Shown piece by piece: positions 14,439 through 22,374 of a stretch of DNA of 22,430 nt (the stretch's first letter is position 1; each line of letters opens with the position of its first letter). The translations under genes and the position numbers were made by a program. Source of the stretch: CAZXMB01 sp964641715 (GTDB taxonomy: Bacteria > Desulfobacterota > BSN033 > UBA1163); the NCBI GenBank assembly GCA_964641715.1, contig CAZXMB010000026.1, positions 1 to 22,430 on the forward strand. The letters run 5' to 3'. The notes below the pieces were generated by a model. That model saw only the letters and a list, made by a program, of their open reading frames with translations. It ran no database searches and had not been told where the DNA came from.

Positions 14439-16148
14439 ATGGGAAAAAAATTCGATCCTATTACCTTGGAAATCCTTTGGCGGAGATTGATCTCCATTGT
14501 GGATGAAGCGGACAGTGCGGTTGCTCGAACCGCATTCTCAAGCCTGCTCAGGGATGCCCATGATTATACCTGTATGTTTACGGATCAGAAAGGACGGGAG
14601 CTCGCCCAGGGGACGTTTGCCACACCCGGCCAGTCCGGAGCCATGGCCCTCGGGGTGAAAAACCTCGTAAAAATGCTTCCCTTAGAAACGTATAAACCCG
14701 GGGATGTCTTCATTACCAATGACCCCTGGGCTCTGGCAGGGCATCTGAACGATGTGTGTGTGATGAGCCCCATCTTCTATAAAAATAAACTGGTCGCCTT
14801 TACCGCCTGTGTCTTTCATCACTCAGACATCGGAGGCCGGGTCTCCTCGGATAATCACGATGTTTTTGAAGAAGGTCTCTTCATCCCTCTGGTGAAGCTC
14901 TACGACGGAGGGGTTCTCAACCAGTCTCTGATGGATATGATCCGCTGGAACGTCCGGACACCGGATGAGGTGGTGGGGGATATACGCTCCCAGATTGCCG
15001 CCAATCATGTCTGTTCAGAAAAGATAGTGCAGATGCTCAGGGAAAATGATCTGGAGAACCTGGATGATCTGGCGGACCAGATCATCAGCCGTACCGAGAA
15101 GGGCATGAGAGAAGAAATAGAGAAGATACCGGATGGGGTGTATTGCGCCGAAGGTAAGATAGAACAGATGAAGGATCAACAGGAAGTGGTGATCAAAGCA
15201 GCGGTTGAAGTGAAGGGAAGCGATATCACGGTTGATCTCGAGGGGTCCTCCCCCCAGGTCAACTGGGGCGGCAATGTTGTTTTCAACTTTACCTATGCCT
15301 ATGTCTTTATGGCCATGAAAAGCATGTTCGGTCCCGACATCCCCAACAACGATGGGTGTGCCAGACCCATCCGGCTGAAAGCCCCCGAAGGGAGCGTGGT
15401 CCATTGCAAATTTCCTGCGGCGGTAGCCGCACGGCTGGTCATCGGCCATTTTATTACCGAGATCATCTATCGTGCCCTCTCCGGGGTCGCCCAGAATAAG
15501 GTCATCGCCGCAAGTGGAGGAACGCCTGCACAGATGAATGTCTTCTATGGAAAAAGAAATGACGGAAGGCCTTGGCATTCTGTCATCATCAGAGGGGGCG
15601 GAATGGGGGCAAGCTCCATCAGCGATGGTAACTATGTATATATCTTCCCTGCGAATGGTGCGAATACGCCGGTTGAGATATTCGAAAGCGATACCCCTCT
15701 CATCGTGGAAAAAAGGGAGCTCCTCATCAATTCAGCCGGTCCTGGCAGGATGAAAGGAGGTCTTGGCCAGAGGGAAGTTTTTAAGATTCCGGACGATCAG
15801 TATGGGCCTCTTCCGCCTGTCAACTTAGGAATACAGGCAGGGAGACACATCCTCCCGCCTGAAGGGCTCTTTGGCGGGAAACCCGGAGCCAGGGCCCAAT
15901 TCCTGATCAACGAGGTACCTGGAAATCCATTTGGATTGACACAGCTCAAACCCGGTGATCGGGTGACCATTGATGCGGCAGGAGGAGGAGGCTACGGGAA
16001 TCCGCTGGAGCGTGATCCTGAAATGGTTGAAAGGGATGTGCTCGAAGGATATGTGAGCCTTGAGAGGGCAAAAGAAGATTACGGAGTCGTCATCGACCCG
16101 AAAACCCTGAAGCTCGACAAGGAGGCAACCAAAAGACTAAGGGGGTAA
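14439..16148 (+). CDS. Hydantoinase/oxoprolinase family subunit B
   Basis: This 569-residue partner of the A subunit belongs to the HyuB / acetone carboxylase alpha / acetophenone carboxylase family and probably carries the site where the activated substrate is hydrolysed or carboxylated. Family landmarks are the opening DPITLEILWRRLISIVDEA, FITNDPWALAGHLNDV (candidate metal-ligand Asp/His), FHHSDIGGRVS with paired His, and the closing AGGGGYGNPLERDPE and VSLERAKEDYGVVID blocks. It is complete. ATG 14433 and 14439 are in frame; AGGAGG ends 1 base before the first and 7 before the second, so 14439 is preferred. There is no small zinc/acetone-carboxylase gamma-like or Apc2-like subunit nearby, which argues against a classical acetone carboxylase. 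Confidence 0.92.
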   Translation: MGKKFDPITLEILWRRLISIVDEADSAVARTAFSSLLRDAHDYTCMFTDQKGRELAQGTFATPGQSGAMALGVKNLVKMLPLETYKPGDVFITNDPWALAGHLNDVCVMSPIFYKNKLVAFTACVFHHSDIGGRVSSDNHDVFEEGLFIPLVKLYDGGVLNQSLMDMIRWNVRTPDEVVGDIRSQIAANHVCSEKIVQMLRENDLENLDDLADQIISRTEKGMREEIEKIPDGVYCAEGKIEQMKDQQEVVIKAAVEVKGSDITVDLEGSSPQVNWGGNVVFNFTYAYVFMAMKSMFGPDIPNNDGCARPIRLKAPEGSVVHCKFPAAVAARLVIGHFITEIIYRALSGVAQNKVIAASGGTPAQMNVFYGKRNDGRPWHSVIIRGGGMGASSISDGNYVYIFPANGANTPVEIFESDTPLIVEKRELLINSAGPGRMKGGLGQREVFKIPDDQYGPLPPVNLGIQAGRHILPPEGLFGGKPGARAQFLINEVPGNPFGLTQLKPGDRVTIDAAGGGGYGNPLERDPEMVERDVLEGYVSLERAKEDYGVVIDPKTLKLDKEATKRLRG

Positions 16149-16317
16149 ACCTGTTGTTTCGGGCCTCTGTCATTCCATTGCTCTCGTCTCTTTCTATTGG
16201 GCGATGTCAATCGGCAAGGTTGTCCTGGTCGTCCCGATTACCTGTATCTACCCCCTCTTCACCCTGTTAGGGGCCCATCTTTTGATGAAGGAGGGGAGCT
16301 TTACTTCGCATCAATAA
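16144..16317 (+). pseudogene. Fragment of an EamA-family (drug/metabolite) permease
   Basis: A frame of about 57 codons with no usable upstream start encodes two hydrophobic segments resembling one internal helix pair of an EamA repeat. It contains SGLCHSIALVSFYWAMSIG, then KVVLVVPITCIYPLFTLLGA, then HLLMKEG, and ends at TAA (16315-16317) before the last helix. In intact proteins a full ten-helix protein would surround it. The fragment starts within the last bases of the HyuB gene and stops just before the opposite-strand TRAP gene, so it is a rearrangement scar. Recognition is by family pattern; a function is unlikely. Confidence 0.68.
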
Positions 16318-16348
16318 ATTCAGAAATCTTCTGTCCGATTGATCGTCT

Positions 16349-17626
16349 CTACAATAAAAATTGGGGCAGCCATGTCGCAAGGGAAGGGAAAATAAAGATC
16401 AGAATCAAAGTCACTGCCATTAATATCATAAAGGGCCAGGTTCCGAGAAAGGCTTCGATGAGATTGGCATCAGGGGCAATTCCCTGGATCACATATAGGT
16501 TCAGCCCGACGGGAGGAGTAATCAGGGCAAATTCCATATTGATACACATGATGACTCCAAACCATATTAAGTCCACATTGTAATTCAGAAGAATCGGATG
16601 CAGTACGGGGAGGGTGATGACCGTGATCGAAACCACTTCTAAAAAATCCCCGAGAAATATAAATAAAATACAGACGAGGATAATGAATAGCATTGGAGAG
16701 CTTCCCACTTTTGACATGAAATGGATCACCTGCTGGGGCATCTGTAAAAGGGTCGTCACATGGCCGAACAGGAGAGCCCCGCAAATAATCAGGAAGACCA
16801 TGGAGGTTGTTTTAAGCGTTTGTAAAAGGCTCTCTCTCAGAATCTGGAGGCTCAAATTGCCGCTGAGAAGAGTGGCTAAAATCACATATACGGCCCCTAC
16901 GGCAGCCGCCTCCGTAGGAGTGAATATTCCCGTGTAAATACCGCCGATGATGATCACCGGCAGAACCAATATCCAACCCCCTCTCCGGGTGGAGGCCCAT
17001 CTTTTTCCCCAGGTGGCCCGCTGCCTTTTCCCATAACCCCGTATTTTCGAGAAGAAAATCACATAAATGAAGAAAAACCCAGACATGATAAGCCCCGGAA
17101 TAATTCCCGCAATGAATAGCTTCCCTACCGAGACGTCCGTCAGGGCCCCATAGAGTATAAAAAACAGGCTCGGCGGGATCAGGATTCCCATCGTTCCTCC
17201 GGCCGCGATCATTCCAAAAATAAATTTTCTTTCGTAACCCGCCTTGATCATTTCGGGCAAAGCTAACATGCCCACGGTGGCTGCGGTTGCAACGCTTGAC
17301 CCGGAGATGGCAGAGAATCCGGTGCAGAAAAGGACAGTGGTAATCCCCAAGCCACCTGTAAAATGTCCTACCCAATCCTGGATCATTTCGTAAAGATCCC
17401 GGCTGATTTTTGACTGGGTGAGTAAGTTGGCCATAAAGATATAGATGGGGATAGCAATCAGTGTAAAGCTTTCCAGGCTGTCATAAAAAATGGAGGGAAG
17501 CGCCACAAAGGCCTGGCCCCCGGAGAGGAGATAAAGTGCGGAGAATCCAATGATTCCCAGAGAAAAGGCCACATGCATTCCGAGGGCAAGGAAAAGCAAA
17601 AGGATGAGGAAAAGAGCAAAACCCAC
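16349..17626 (-). CDS. dctM: TRAP transporter large permease subunit (DctM type), system 1
   Basis: This inner-membrane, sodium-coupled permease subunit of a tripartite ATP-independent periplasmic transporter moves a carboxylate-type solute handed over by the binding protein. It has about 12 hydrophobic segments and DctM hallmarks such as FCTGFSAISGSSVATAATVG, AAGGTMGILIPPS and FTPTEAAAVGAVY. A frame opens upstream to 17950 but that part is antisense to the small-subunit gene and not membrane-like. GTG at 17626, 8 bases after GGGAGG, gives the normal start (VGFALFLILLLFLALG) and 425 residues. It begins 2 bases after the DctQ stop codon, which implies translational coupling. Confidence 0.93.
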   Translation of the reverse strand: MGFALFLILLLFLALGMHVAFSLGIIGFSALYLLSGGQAFVALPSIFYDSLESFTLIAIPIYIFMANLLTQSKISRDLYEMIQDWVGHFTGGLGITTVLFCTGFSAISGSSVATAATVGMLALPEMIKAGYERKFIFGMIAAGGTMGILIPPSLFFILYGALTDVSVGKLFIAGIIPGLIMSGFFFIYVIFFSKIRGYGKRQRATWGKRWASTRRGGWILVLPVIIIGGIYTGIFTPTEAAAVGAVYVILATLLSGNLSLQILRESLLQTLKTTSMVFLIICGALLFGHVTTLLQMPQQVIHFMSKVGSSPMLFIILVCILFIFLGDFLEVVSITVITLPVLHPILLNYNVDLIWFGVIMCINMEFALITPPVGLNLYVIQGIAPDANLIEAFLGTWPFMILMAVTLILIFIFPSLATWLPQFLL

Positions 17627-17628
17627 TT

Positions 17629-18129
17629 TCAAGACCTCCCGGAGTGAATCTTTTGGACCAATTCCCGGAGGATCTCCAGGATCAGCAGACTGGCCCCAAA
17701 AGGGATGGATAAGGATGGAATATACAGAGGTGTCCGTGTGTAGGAGAGTGTGATCTCTCTGAAGAGATAGGCCTGAAGGCAGGAGACAAATCCCCTCCAG
17801 GCAAGGATTGTGCAAAAGATGAGAATTAGACTGTAGATCACGATCTCTATTGTCATTCTCGTTTTTATTGGGAATTTCTTTACCAGAATGTCCACATGGA
17901 TATGAGCCCCCTGCTTCAGAGTAAAGGCGGCCCCGAGAAAAGTTCCCCACATGATCAGATAGATCGAATAATCGATCGACCAGGTGGTAGGGGCGTTGAA
18001 AACATAGCGCATAATCACCTCATAAAAAGTTATCAGGGTCACCACTAACAGAAGAAAAGCCCCTACCACCCCGGCGATGTTCACCGCTCGATCGATGAAT
18101 CGGGAGTATACAAAGAAAACCCTGCTCAT
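17629..18129 (-). CDS. dctQ: TRAP transporter small permease subunit (DctQ type), system 1
   Basis: This four-helix membrane subunit bridges the DctM channel and binding protein function. Hydrophobic segments are visible near the N-terminus (AGVVGAFLLLVVTLITFYEV), around IYLIMWGTFLGAAFTL, around IVIYSLILIFCTILAW, and near the C-terminus. The usual W-S-DYS-YLI-WG pattern after the first helix is present. ATG 18129 overlaps the DctP stop as ATGA and has AGGAAAG just upstream. The in-frame ATG at 18144 lacks a ribosome binding site, so 18129 (166 residues) is preferred. Confidence 0.9.
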   Translation of the reverse strand: MSRVFFVYSRFIDRAVNIAGVVGAFLLLVVTLITFYEVIMRYVFNAPTTWSIDYSIYLIMWGTFLGAAFTLKQGAHIHVDILVKKFPIKTRMTIEIVIYSLILIFCTILAWRGFVSCLQAYLFREITLSYTRTPLYIPSLSIPFGASLLILEILRELVQKIHSGRS

Positions 18130-19121
18130 CTTTCCTGTGCCCATTTCAAAAAGGTCTCTCCATCTTTCCCTGTTCTCTTTACAAATTCCTTTCTCACCGG
18201 TTCCAGGGCCCTGTCCCAGACCTTCCTGTCCTCATCGGTCAAGATATAGACCTCCTGTGTTTTCGAAAGAAATTTGATAGCCTCTTCATCCTCCTTGTCG
18301 GCAATTTGAATGGTATGATTTTCATAGTCCTTTGCCGCCTCCTGGAGAATCTTCTGGATATCCCTGGAAAGCCCATTCCAAACTTTAAGATTGATCATCA
18401 ATGGCCATACCGAGTAAACCCCGTAGGTGATGGTGGTATATTTGGTCACCTCACACCATTTCCTCTGAACGAAGGTGGTTGGACCGGAAGTCGCTCCGTC
18501 TACGGTCCCCCTCTGCAAGGCCATGAATACCTCGGCGGAGGTCATCATCACAGGGGATGCCCCGAGGGCCCTGACACATTCGGCCGCAATCGGCTCATGG
18601 GTCCTGATCTTGAGTCCCTTAAAATCACCGGGGCTCTTCAGGGGTCTCTTAATGTTGGCGATGCTGAAACTCTCGCCGTAGGCACCGAATCCCAGCGCCT
18701 TTACCCCGTTCTTCTCCATTTCCTCTCTTAATTTTATGCCAATCTTCCCTTCCCAGTCCTTTTGAACCTCTTTGTAATTCTTACGAATAAAGGGTATCAC
18801 AAAGATATCGACTAACGGGATCGGACCTGTCCAGGTTCCTTCATAGGTCACTCCCATTTCTAAGGCTCCGGAACTCACGGCCTTCCGGAGAGAGTCCGCT
18901 CTGTAGAGCTGACCGGCGGGATAAACCTCGATTTTTACTTTACCGCCTGACCTCTCTTCGACCATTTTTGAAAAAGCGAAGTCCGCTTTGGTCAGGTGAT
19001 GGGTGGCAGGAAGCTGTCCCGCATATCTCAAAACAGTCGGTTGCCCCCAGGACAGGCCTGATAAAAGAATGACCCCGGAAAAAACTCCCAATAGCCCAAA
19101 GATTAAGCTCTTCCTTAACAT
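18126..19121 (-). CDS. dctP: TRAP transporter periplasmic solute-binding protein (DctP family), system 1
   Basis: This secreted 331-residue periplasmic receptor for a small organic acid begins with a Sec signal peptide (MLRK, hydrophobic core, cleavage near residue 26, SWG|QPT). The mature protein shows the DctP family core LKIRTHEP with the conserved carboxylate-binding Arg at 173, and ALQRGTVDGATSG (about 203-215), which usually shapes the pocket. ATG 19121 follows AAAGGAGG closely. It is first in its operon in the order P-Q-M. Ligand is undetermined; the Arg predicts a carboxylate. The upstream 278 bases are repeat-rich and no clear promoter could be picked there. Confidence 0.93.
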   Translation of the reverse strand: MLRKSLIFGLLGVFSGVILLSGLSWGQPTVLRYAGQLPATHHLTKADFAFSKMVEERSGGKVKIEVYPAGQLYRADSLRKAVSSGALEMGVTYEGTWTGPIPLVDIFVIPFIRKNYKEVQKDWEGKIGIKLREEMEKNGVKALGFGAYGESFSIANIKRPLKSPGDFKGLKIRTHEPIAAECVRALGASPVMMTSAEVFMALQRGTVDGATSGPTTFVQRKWCEVTKYTTITYGVYSVWPLMINLKVWNGLSRDIQKILQEAAKDYENHTIQIADKEDEEAIKFLSKTQEVYILTDEDRKVWDRALEPVRKEFVKRTGKDGETFLKWAQER

Positions 19122-19168
19122 TTTCGTCCTCCTTTCTTTATTATGATTACCCCATGCTTTTCATGATA

Positions 19169-19282
19169 GGTAGGGGCGACTTCCGTCGCCCAAAATTGGC
19201 CCCGATTAAATCGGGACCCTACCCGATGTTTATTTTCATCGTCCGTGCCTGCCTGCGGTAGGCAGAAGTGGCCATACGGCCA
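19169..19282. repeat. Composite palindromic intergenic repeat
   Basis: Within the 278-base gap between the two TRAP operons lie nested and tandem hairpins. Outer arms GGTAGGG (19169-19175) and CCCTACC (19217-19223) enclose GGGCGAC-TTCC-GTCGCCC (19174-19191) and CCCGAT-TAA-ATCGGG (19201-19215). CTGCCT-GCGGT-AGGCAG (19249-19265) and TGGCC-ATAC-GGCCA (19269-19282) follow. No ORF of interest is present. This is a dispersed-repeat or MITE-like composite that could also attenuate transcription between the operons. Confidence 0.65.
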
Positions 19283-19399
19283 TGACAATTACGTTATTAT
19301 TAAGATTGGCCCATCCTTTTTATTACGGGTCAAAGAAAAGGGTTGAGGTTCATTAACCCTGACAGCTCGACAGACTCCCTTATACATAACCGGGCTCCT

Positions 19400-20710
19400 T
19401 TACTGTTTGGCGATCGAGGGTAAAAAGAGAGCAATCTCGGGAAAGATCATGATGATGGCCATCGCCACAATGTCAATGATGACGAAGGGTATACTTGCCT
19501 TATAAATTTCGCCCATACTGTACTGGGGAGCAACCGCCTTCATTGTATAGAGAACGAGTCCATCCGGAGGGGAGATCGTCGCCATTTCCATATTGATCAG
19601 AAGAACAGAGCAGAAAGGTAAAGGATTGACTCCTAACTGTCGGAGGATGGGCATATAGATGGGTAAGGCCACCATCAGGATCGAGAGAGGCTCCATAAAG
19701 GTCCCCAGGAGGACAAGGATGAATTGCATGATGATCAGAATGACAATAGGCGAAAAAGGAAGGTCCACTGCCAATTTGACCAGATTCTGGCTTGCCCCGG
19801 TATAAGCCAGAAGTTGCGAAAACGCAGAGGCACCGCTGAGGATCACGAACATCATCACTGTGATCCTGACACTGTTGAGGATCGCCTTCTTTAGAATTTC
19901 CCCCCTGAACCCTTTATAGAAAAAAGCGAGGATAAAACAGACCAGGGCCCCCACGGCCGCGGATTCCGTAGGCGTGGCGATCCCAAAGATGATCAGACCG
20001 ATAACCGAAAAGATGACCAGGCCCAAAGGAAGAAGATACTTCACGCTCAACACAATCTTTTCTGAAAAGGAGACCTTTTGGACCTCATGCCGGGGGGCAA
20101 TGTCAGGCTGAAACATGCATCGGAGGATAATATAGAGGGCAAACAGGGCAGCCATCAAAAGACCAGGGAAAATAATCGAGAGGAGGAAATCTCCAACAGA
20201 GACCTGAGCAAGGCAGGCAAGCAGGACACCGAGGGCACTGGGGGGGATCATTGCGGCAAGGGTTCCGCATCCCATAATGGGACCCAGGGTGATTTGAGCC
20301 TTATATCCTTTTTTCTCCATCTCGGGCAGAAGGGTTTGGCCGAGCATGGCACATCCGGCCATCGAGGAACCCGAGAGGGTGGCAAACAATACCCCTCCAA
20401 CGACTGCAAGGAGACTTAATCTTCCGGGCAATCTACCCATCCACTTCTCGAGGGTTTCCATCATGTTCTGTGCAATCCCGAAGAGAAACATCACCTCCCC
20501 CATCAGGAGAAAGAGGGGAACAGGAAGAAGGGAGAAGGAGCTGATGGACCGGAAGATACTCAGGATCAGCTGGGTTAAACCCATCTCTCCCCAGAAGAGG
20601 TAACTGAAAAGGATGTTGACAAAGAGAAATGAGAAGGCAACAGGGACTCCCAAGAAGAAGAGAAAGATCAATGAGGAAAGAATGATGATGAATAATGTGA
20701 CCCAATCCAT
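19400..20710 (-). CDS. dctM: TRAP transporter large permease subunit (DctM type), system 2
   Basis: This second DctM-type channel subunit has 436 residues and about 12 hydrophobic segments. Hallmarks are GVPVAFSFLFVNILFSYLF, FATLSGSSMAGCAMLGQTLL, GCGTLAAMIPPSALG and TPTESAAVGALV. It is clearly a different paralogue from system 1, not a recent duplicate (for example GSSMAGCAMLG against GSSVATAATVG). ATG 20710 has GGAG 7 bases upstream. It lies 61 bases after dctQ2 with no strong terminator between, and is followed by the repeat-filled gap at 19122-19399. Confidence 0.93.
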   Translation of the reverse strand: MDWVTLFIIILSSLIFLFFLGVPVAFSFLFVNILFSYLFWGEMGLTQLILSIFRSISSFSLLPVPLFLLMGEVMFLFGIAQNMMETLEKWMGRLPGRLSLLAVVGGVLFATLSGSSMAGCAMLGQTLLPEMEKKGYKAQITLGPIMGCGTLAAMIPPSALGVLLACLAQVSVGDFLLSIIFPGLLMAALFALYIILRCMFQPDIAPRHEVQKVSFSEKIVLSVKYLLPLGLVIFSVIGLIIFGIATPTESAAVGALVCFILAFFYKGFRGEILKKAILNSVRITVMMFVILSGASAFSQLLAYTGASQNLVKLAVDLPFSPIVILIIMQFILVLLGTFMEPLSILMVALPIYMPILRQLGVNPLPFCSVLLINMEMATISPPDGLVLYTMKAVAPQYSMGEIYKASIPFVIIDIVAMAIIMIFPEIALFLPSIAKQ

Positions 20711-20771
20711 CTCCCAACTCCAAATGTTAAATCACTCGTCTCAGACCGATTCCAGACCCCTAAATCCAATA

Positions 20772-21281
20772 CTATTCGGTATCTGATCTGGTCGTCACTA
20801 ATTTCCAACCCTTCACCAAGACCTCTAAAAAGAGGGGAATGCCTCCAATGGGGATGACGATGATAATCAACCAGATGGGCGTCTCCATAATGGTAGGGTT
20901 AAATACTCCCCGGTTGAAATGGTCATAAGTGGCCGAAAAACCGTAATAGACAAGAACCGCTGAAACGATTCCTGTTAAAAAATAACTGATCCCATTTAAG
21001 GCCTTCTTCTTTCTTCCGGTGACTTTACTCGTGAACACATCGATCACCACATGGCCATCCTCTTTAAACACCCATGCCATTCCGAGAAAGGTGATGTCAA
21101 GGAGCATGATCTCCGTGACCTCTGTCCCCCACAGAAGGGGGGAGCTAAAAAAATATCTCAACACCAAGTCAATGCAGACGATGATCATCAGCCCCGCCAT
21201 CATCACCGAGGCCAGGAAAACCAGAGCCTGGTTGTATCTTGCAATGATCTTCTCCAGAGTTTCGAAAATCCTTTTCCCCAT
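20772..21281 (-). CDS. dctQ: TRAP transporter small permease subunit (DctQ type), system 2
   Basis: This 169-residue four-helix membrane subunit starts with a short cytoplasmic segment and a first helix around ALVFLASVMMAGLMIIVCID. The family pattern LRYFFSSPLLWGTEVTEIML follows, then VFKEDGHVVIDVF, which is typical of DctQ. Two ATGs, 21287 and 21281, are possible; GGAG abuts the first, so the second has proper spacing. It stands 118 bases after dctP2, a gap that holds a strong hairpin. Confidence 0.9.
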   Translation of the reverse strand: MGKRIFETLEKIIARYNQALVFLASVMMAGLMIIVCIDLVLRYFFSSPLLWGTEVTEIMLLDITFLGMAWVFKEDGHVVIDVFTSKVTGRKKKALNGISYFLTGIVSAVLVYYGFSATYDHFNRGVFNPTIMETPIWLIIIVIPIGGIPLFLEVLVKGWKLVTTRSDTE

Positions 21282-21301
21282 TTCCATCTCCGGATGAAAT
21301 T

Positions 21302-21326
21302 GGGGGGATATACGGAATATCCCCCC
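21302..21326 (-). terminator. Intercistronic hairpin between dctP2 and dctQ2
   Basis: A perfect 10-bp stem, GGGGGGATAT with ATATCCCCCC around a five-base loop, lies between the binding-protein gene and the membrane-subunit genes. It has no T-run on the minus strand (the four Ts follow on the plus strand). Such hairpins after periplasmic binding-protein genes commonly stabilise or partially terminate the message so that receptor exceeds permease. That role is inferred. Confidence 0.6.
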
Positions 21327-21399
21327 TTTTGATCTAACGAATCAGTGAGTGCAGGCGGTTATTGCAAAACCCCCTTCCAGATATCCTGCGCTCTCTTTT

Positions 21400-22374
21400 T
21401 TAATATCCCATCAACTTTTTCAGGATCTTTACTTCATCAGGGACTTTTTTCTCAAGATCTTCCCAGAAGGAATTATTGGCGGCATCGATATACTTCTGGG
21501 TATCCCCGCTTGAGAATTGGAGGCGCCTCACTCCGAGTTTCTCCATCTCCTTCTTCTCTTTGTCAATCTCCCGATCAAAATAAGCCTTCATCTCCGGCTC
21601 ATATTTCACTGTAATACTAATGAACTTGTTCTGAGCCGTTTTGGGGAGCTTATTCCATGTCTCGAGGTTCATTACCATAAAGGTATTCTGTCTGGAATAG
21701 AAAGGAATGTCGATGACGAACCTGGAATATTCAAGCCATCCCCACTCCCGGGGGCCGATGGTCGGCCATCCAAACCCGTCGACCACCCCCCTTTGCAAAG
21801 CCGTGTAGGTTTCGCCGAACTGGACTGTTACGGGGACGATGCCCAATTTCAGCATCATCTTGTCATATTTTGCAGCGGTTCTCATCTTGAGACCTTTCAG
21901 GTCCTCAATTCCCTTTACCTCTTTTTTAACATAGAGATAGAAAGGATCATAGAGCCATGTCCCGAGAAGCATCATATTGATCTTTTTATGCCTTTCCACA
22001 AAATGATCCCACACTCCCCCTTTCTCCCTTTCCTTTTTAAAATCATACTTGGATAGGGAGATGGCATCCCCTTCCGGAAGGAGCCCTCCATAATAAGCAG
22101 CAGGGAGAAACCCGATCTGGAAAATCCCTTTTCTCACCGCTTCAGCCTGTTCAAAGGGAGGCATTACCTCGGGCCCTCCCACCCAGTTAATCTTCAGGAC
22201 ATCCTTCAGCCCGGCATTGACCTGATCAATCCAGACCGGGATCATGGCGCAGAGCCGGTGGTTCTTGGGTAAAAAGGAGACCCCTTTGAGTTCCATGGGT
22301 TGAGCGGAAATGACGGAGCTCCCTATGCTGATTATCCATAAAACTACTAAAAGAGAAATGGTGAACTTCTTCAT
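21400..22374 (-). CDS. dctP: TRAP transporter periplasmic solute-binding protein (DctP family), system 2
   Basis: This secreted periplasmic receptor has 324 residues. The signal peptide is MKKFTISLLVVLWIISIGSS with cleavage near Ala24 (ISA|QPM). The family core is LKGLKMRTAAKYDKMM with conserved Arg165, followed by ETYTALQRGVVDGFG. A frame opens upstream at 22422, but ATG 22374 with AAAGGAGGAGG just upstream begins the signal peptide and is the correct start. It is unlike system 1 in the ligand-proximal segments, so it probably binds a different organic acid. The promoter must lie at or beyond the right edge of the window. Confidence 0.93.
   Translation of the reverse strand: MKKFTISLLVVLWIISIGSSVISAQPMELKGVSFLPKNHRLCAMIPVWIDQVNAGLKDVLKINWVGGPEVMPPFEQAEAVRKGIFQIGFLPAAYYGGLLPEGDAISLSKYDFKKEREKGGVWDHFVERHKKINMMLLGTWLYDPFYLYVKKEVKGIEDLKGLKMRTAAKYDKMMLKLGIVPVTVQFGETYTALQRGVVDGFGWPTIGPREWGWLEYSRFVIDIPFYSRQNTFMVMNLETWNKLPKTAQNKFISITVKYEPEMKAYFDREIDKEKKEMEKLGVRRLQFSSGDTQKYIDAANNSFWEDLEKKVPDEVKILKKLMGY

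Noticed and set aside
14312..14506. Short frames crossing the HyuA-HyuB spacer
   Set aside because: They read through palindromic repeat and into HyuB in the wrong frame, with no ribosome binding site.
12168..16148. Classical acetone carboxylase operon
   Set aside because: There is no small gamma-type subunit gene, the B subunit is shorter than I recall for acetone carboxylase alpha, and no sigma54 activator of the acetone type is present.
16197..16583. 128-codon plus-strand frame
   Set aside because: Most of it is antisense to dctM of system 1 and it shows no protein family features; the real signal here is the EamA fragment in another frame.
17627..17950. 108-residue N-terminal extension of DctM system 1
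   Set aside because: It is antiframe to dctQ1, non-membrane in character, and a GTG with a ribosome binding site gives the normal N-terminus.
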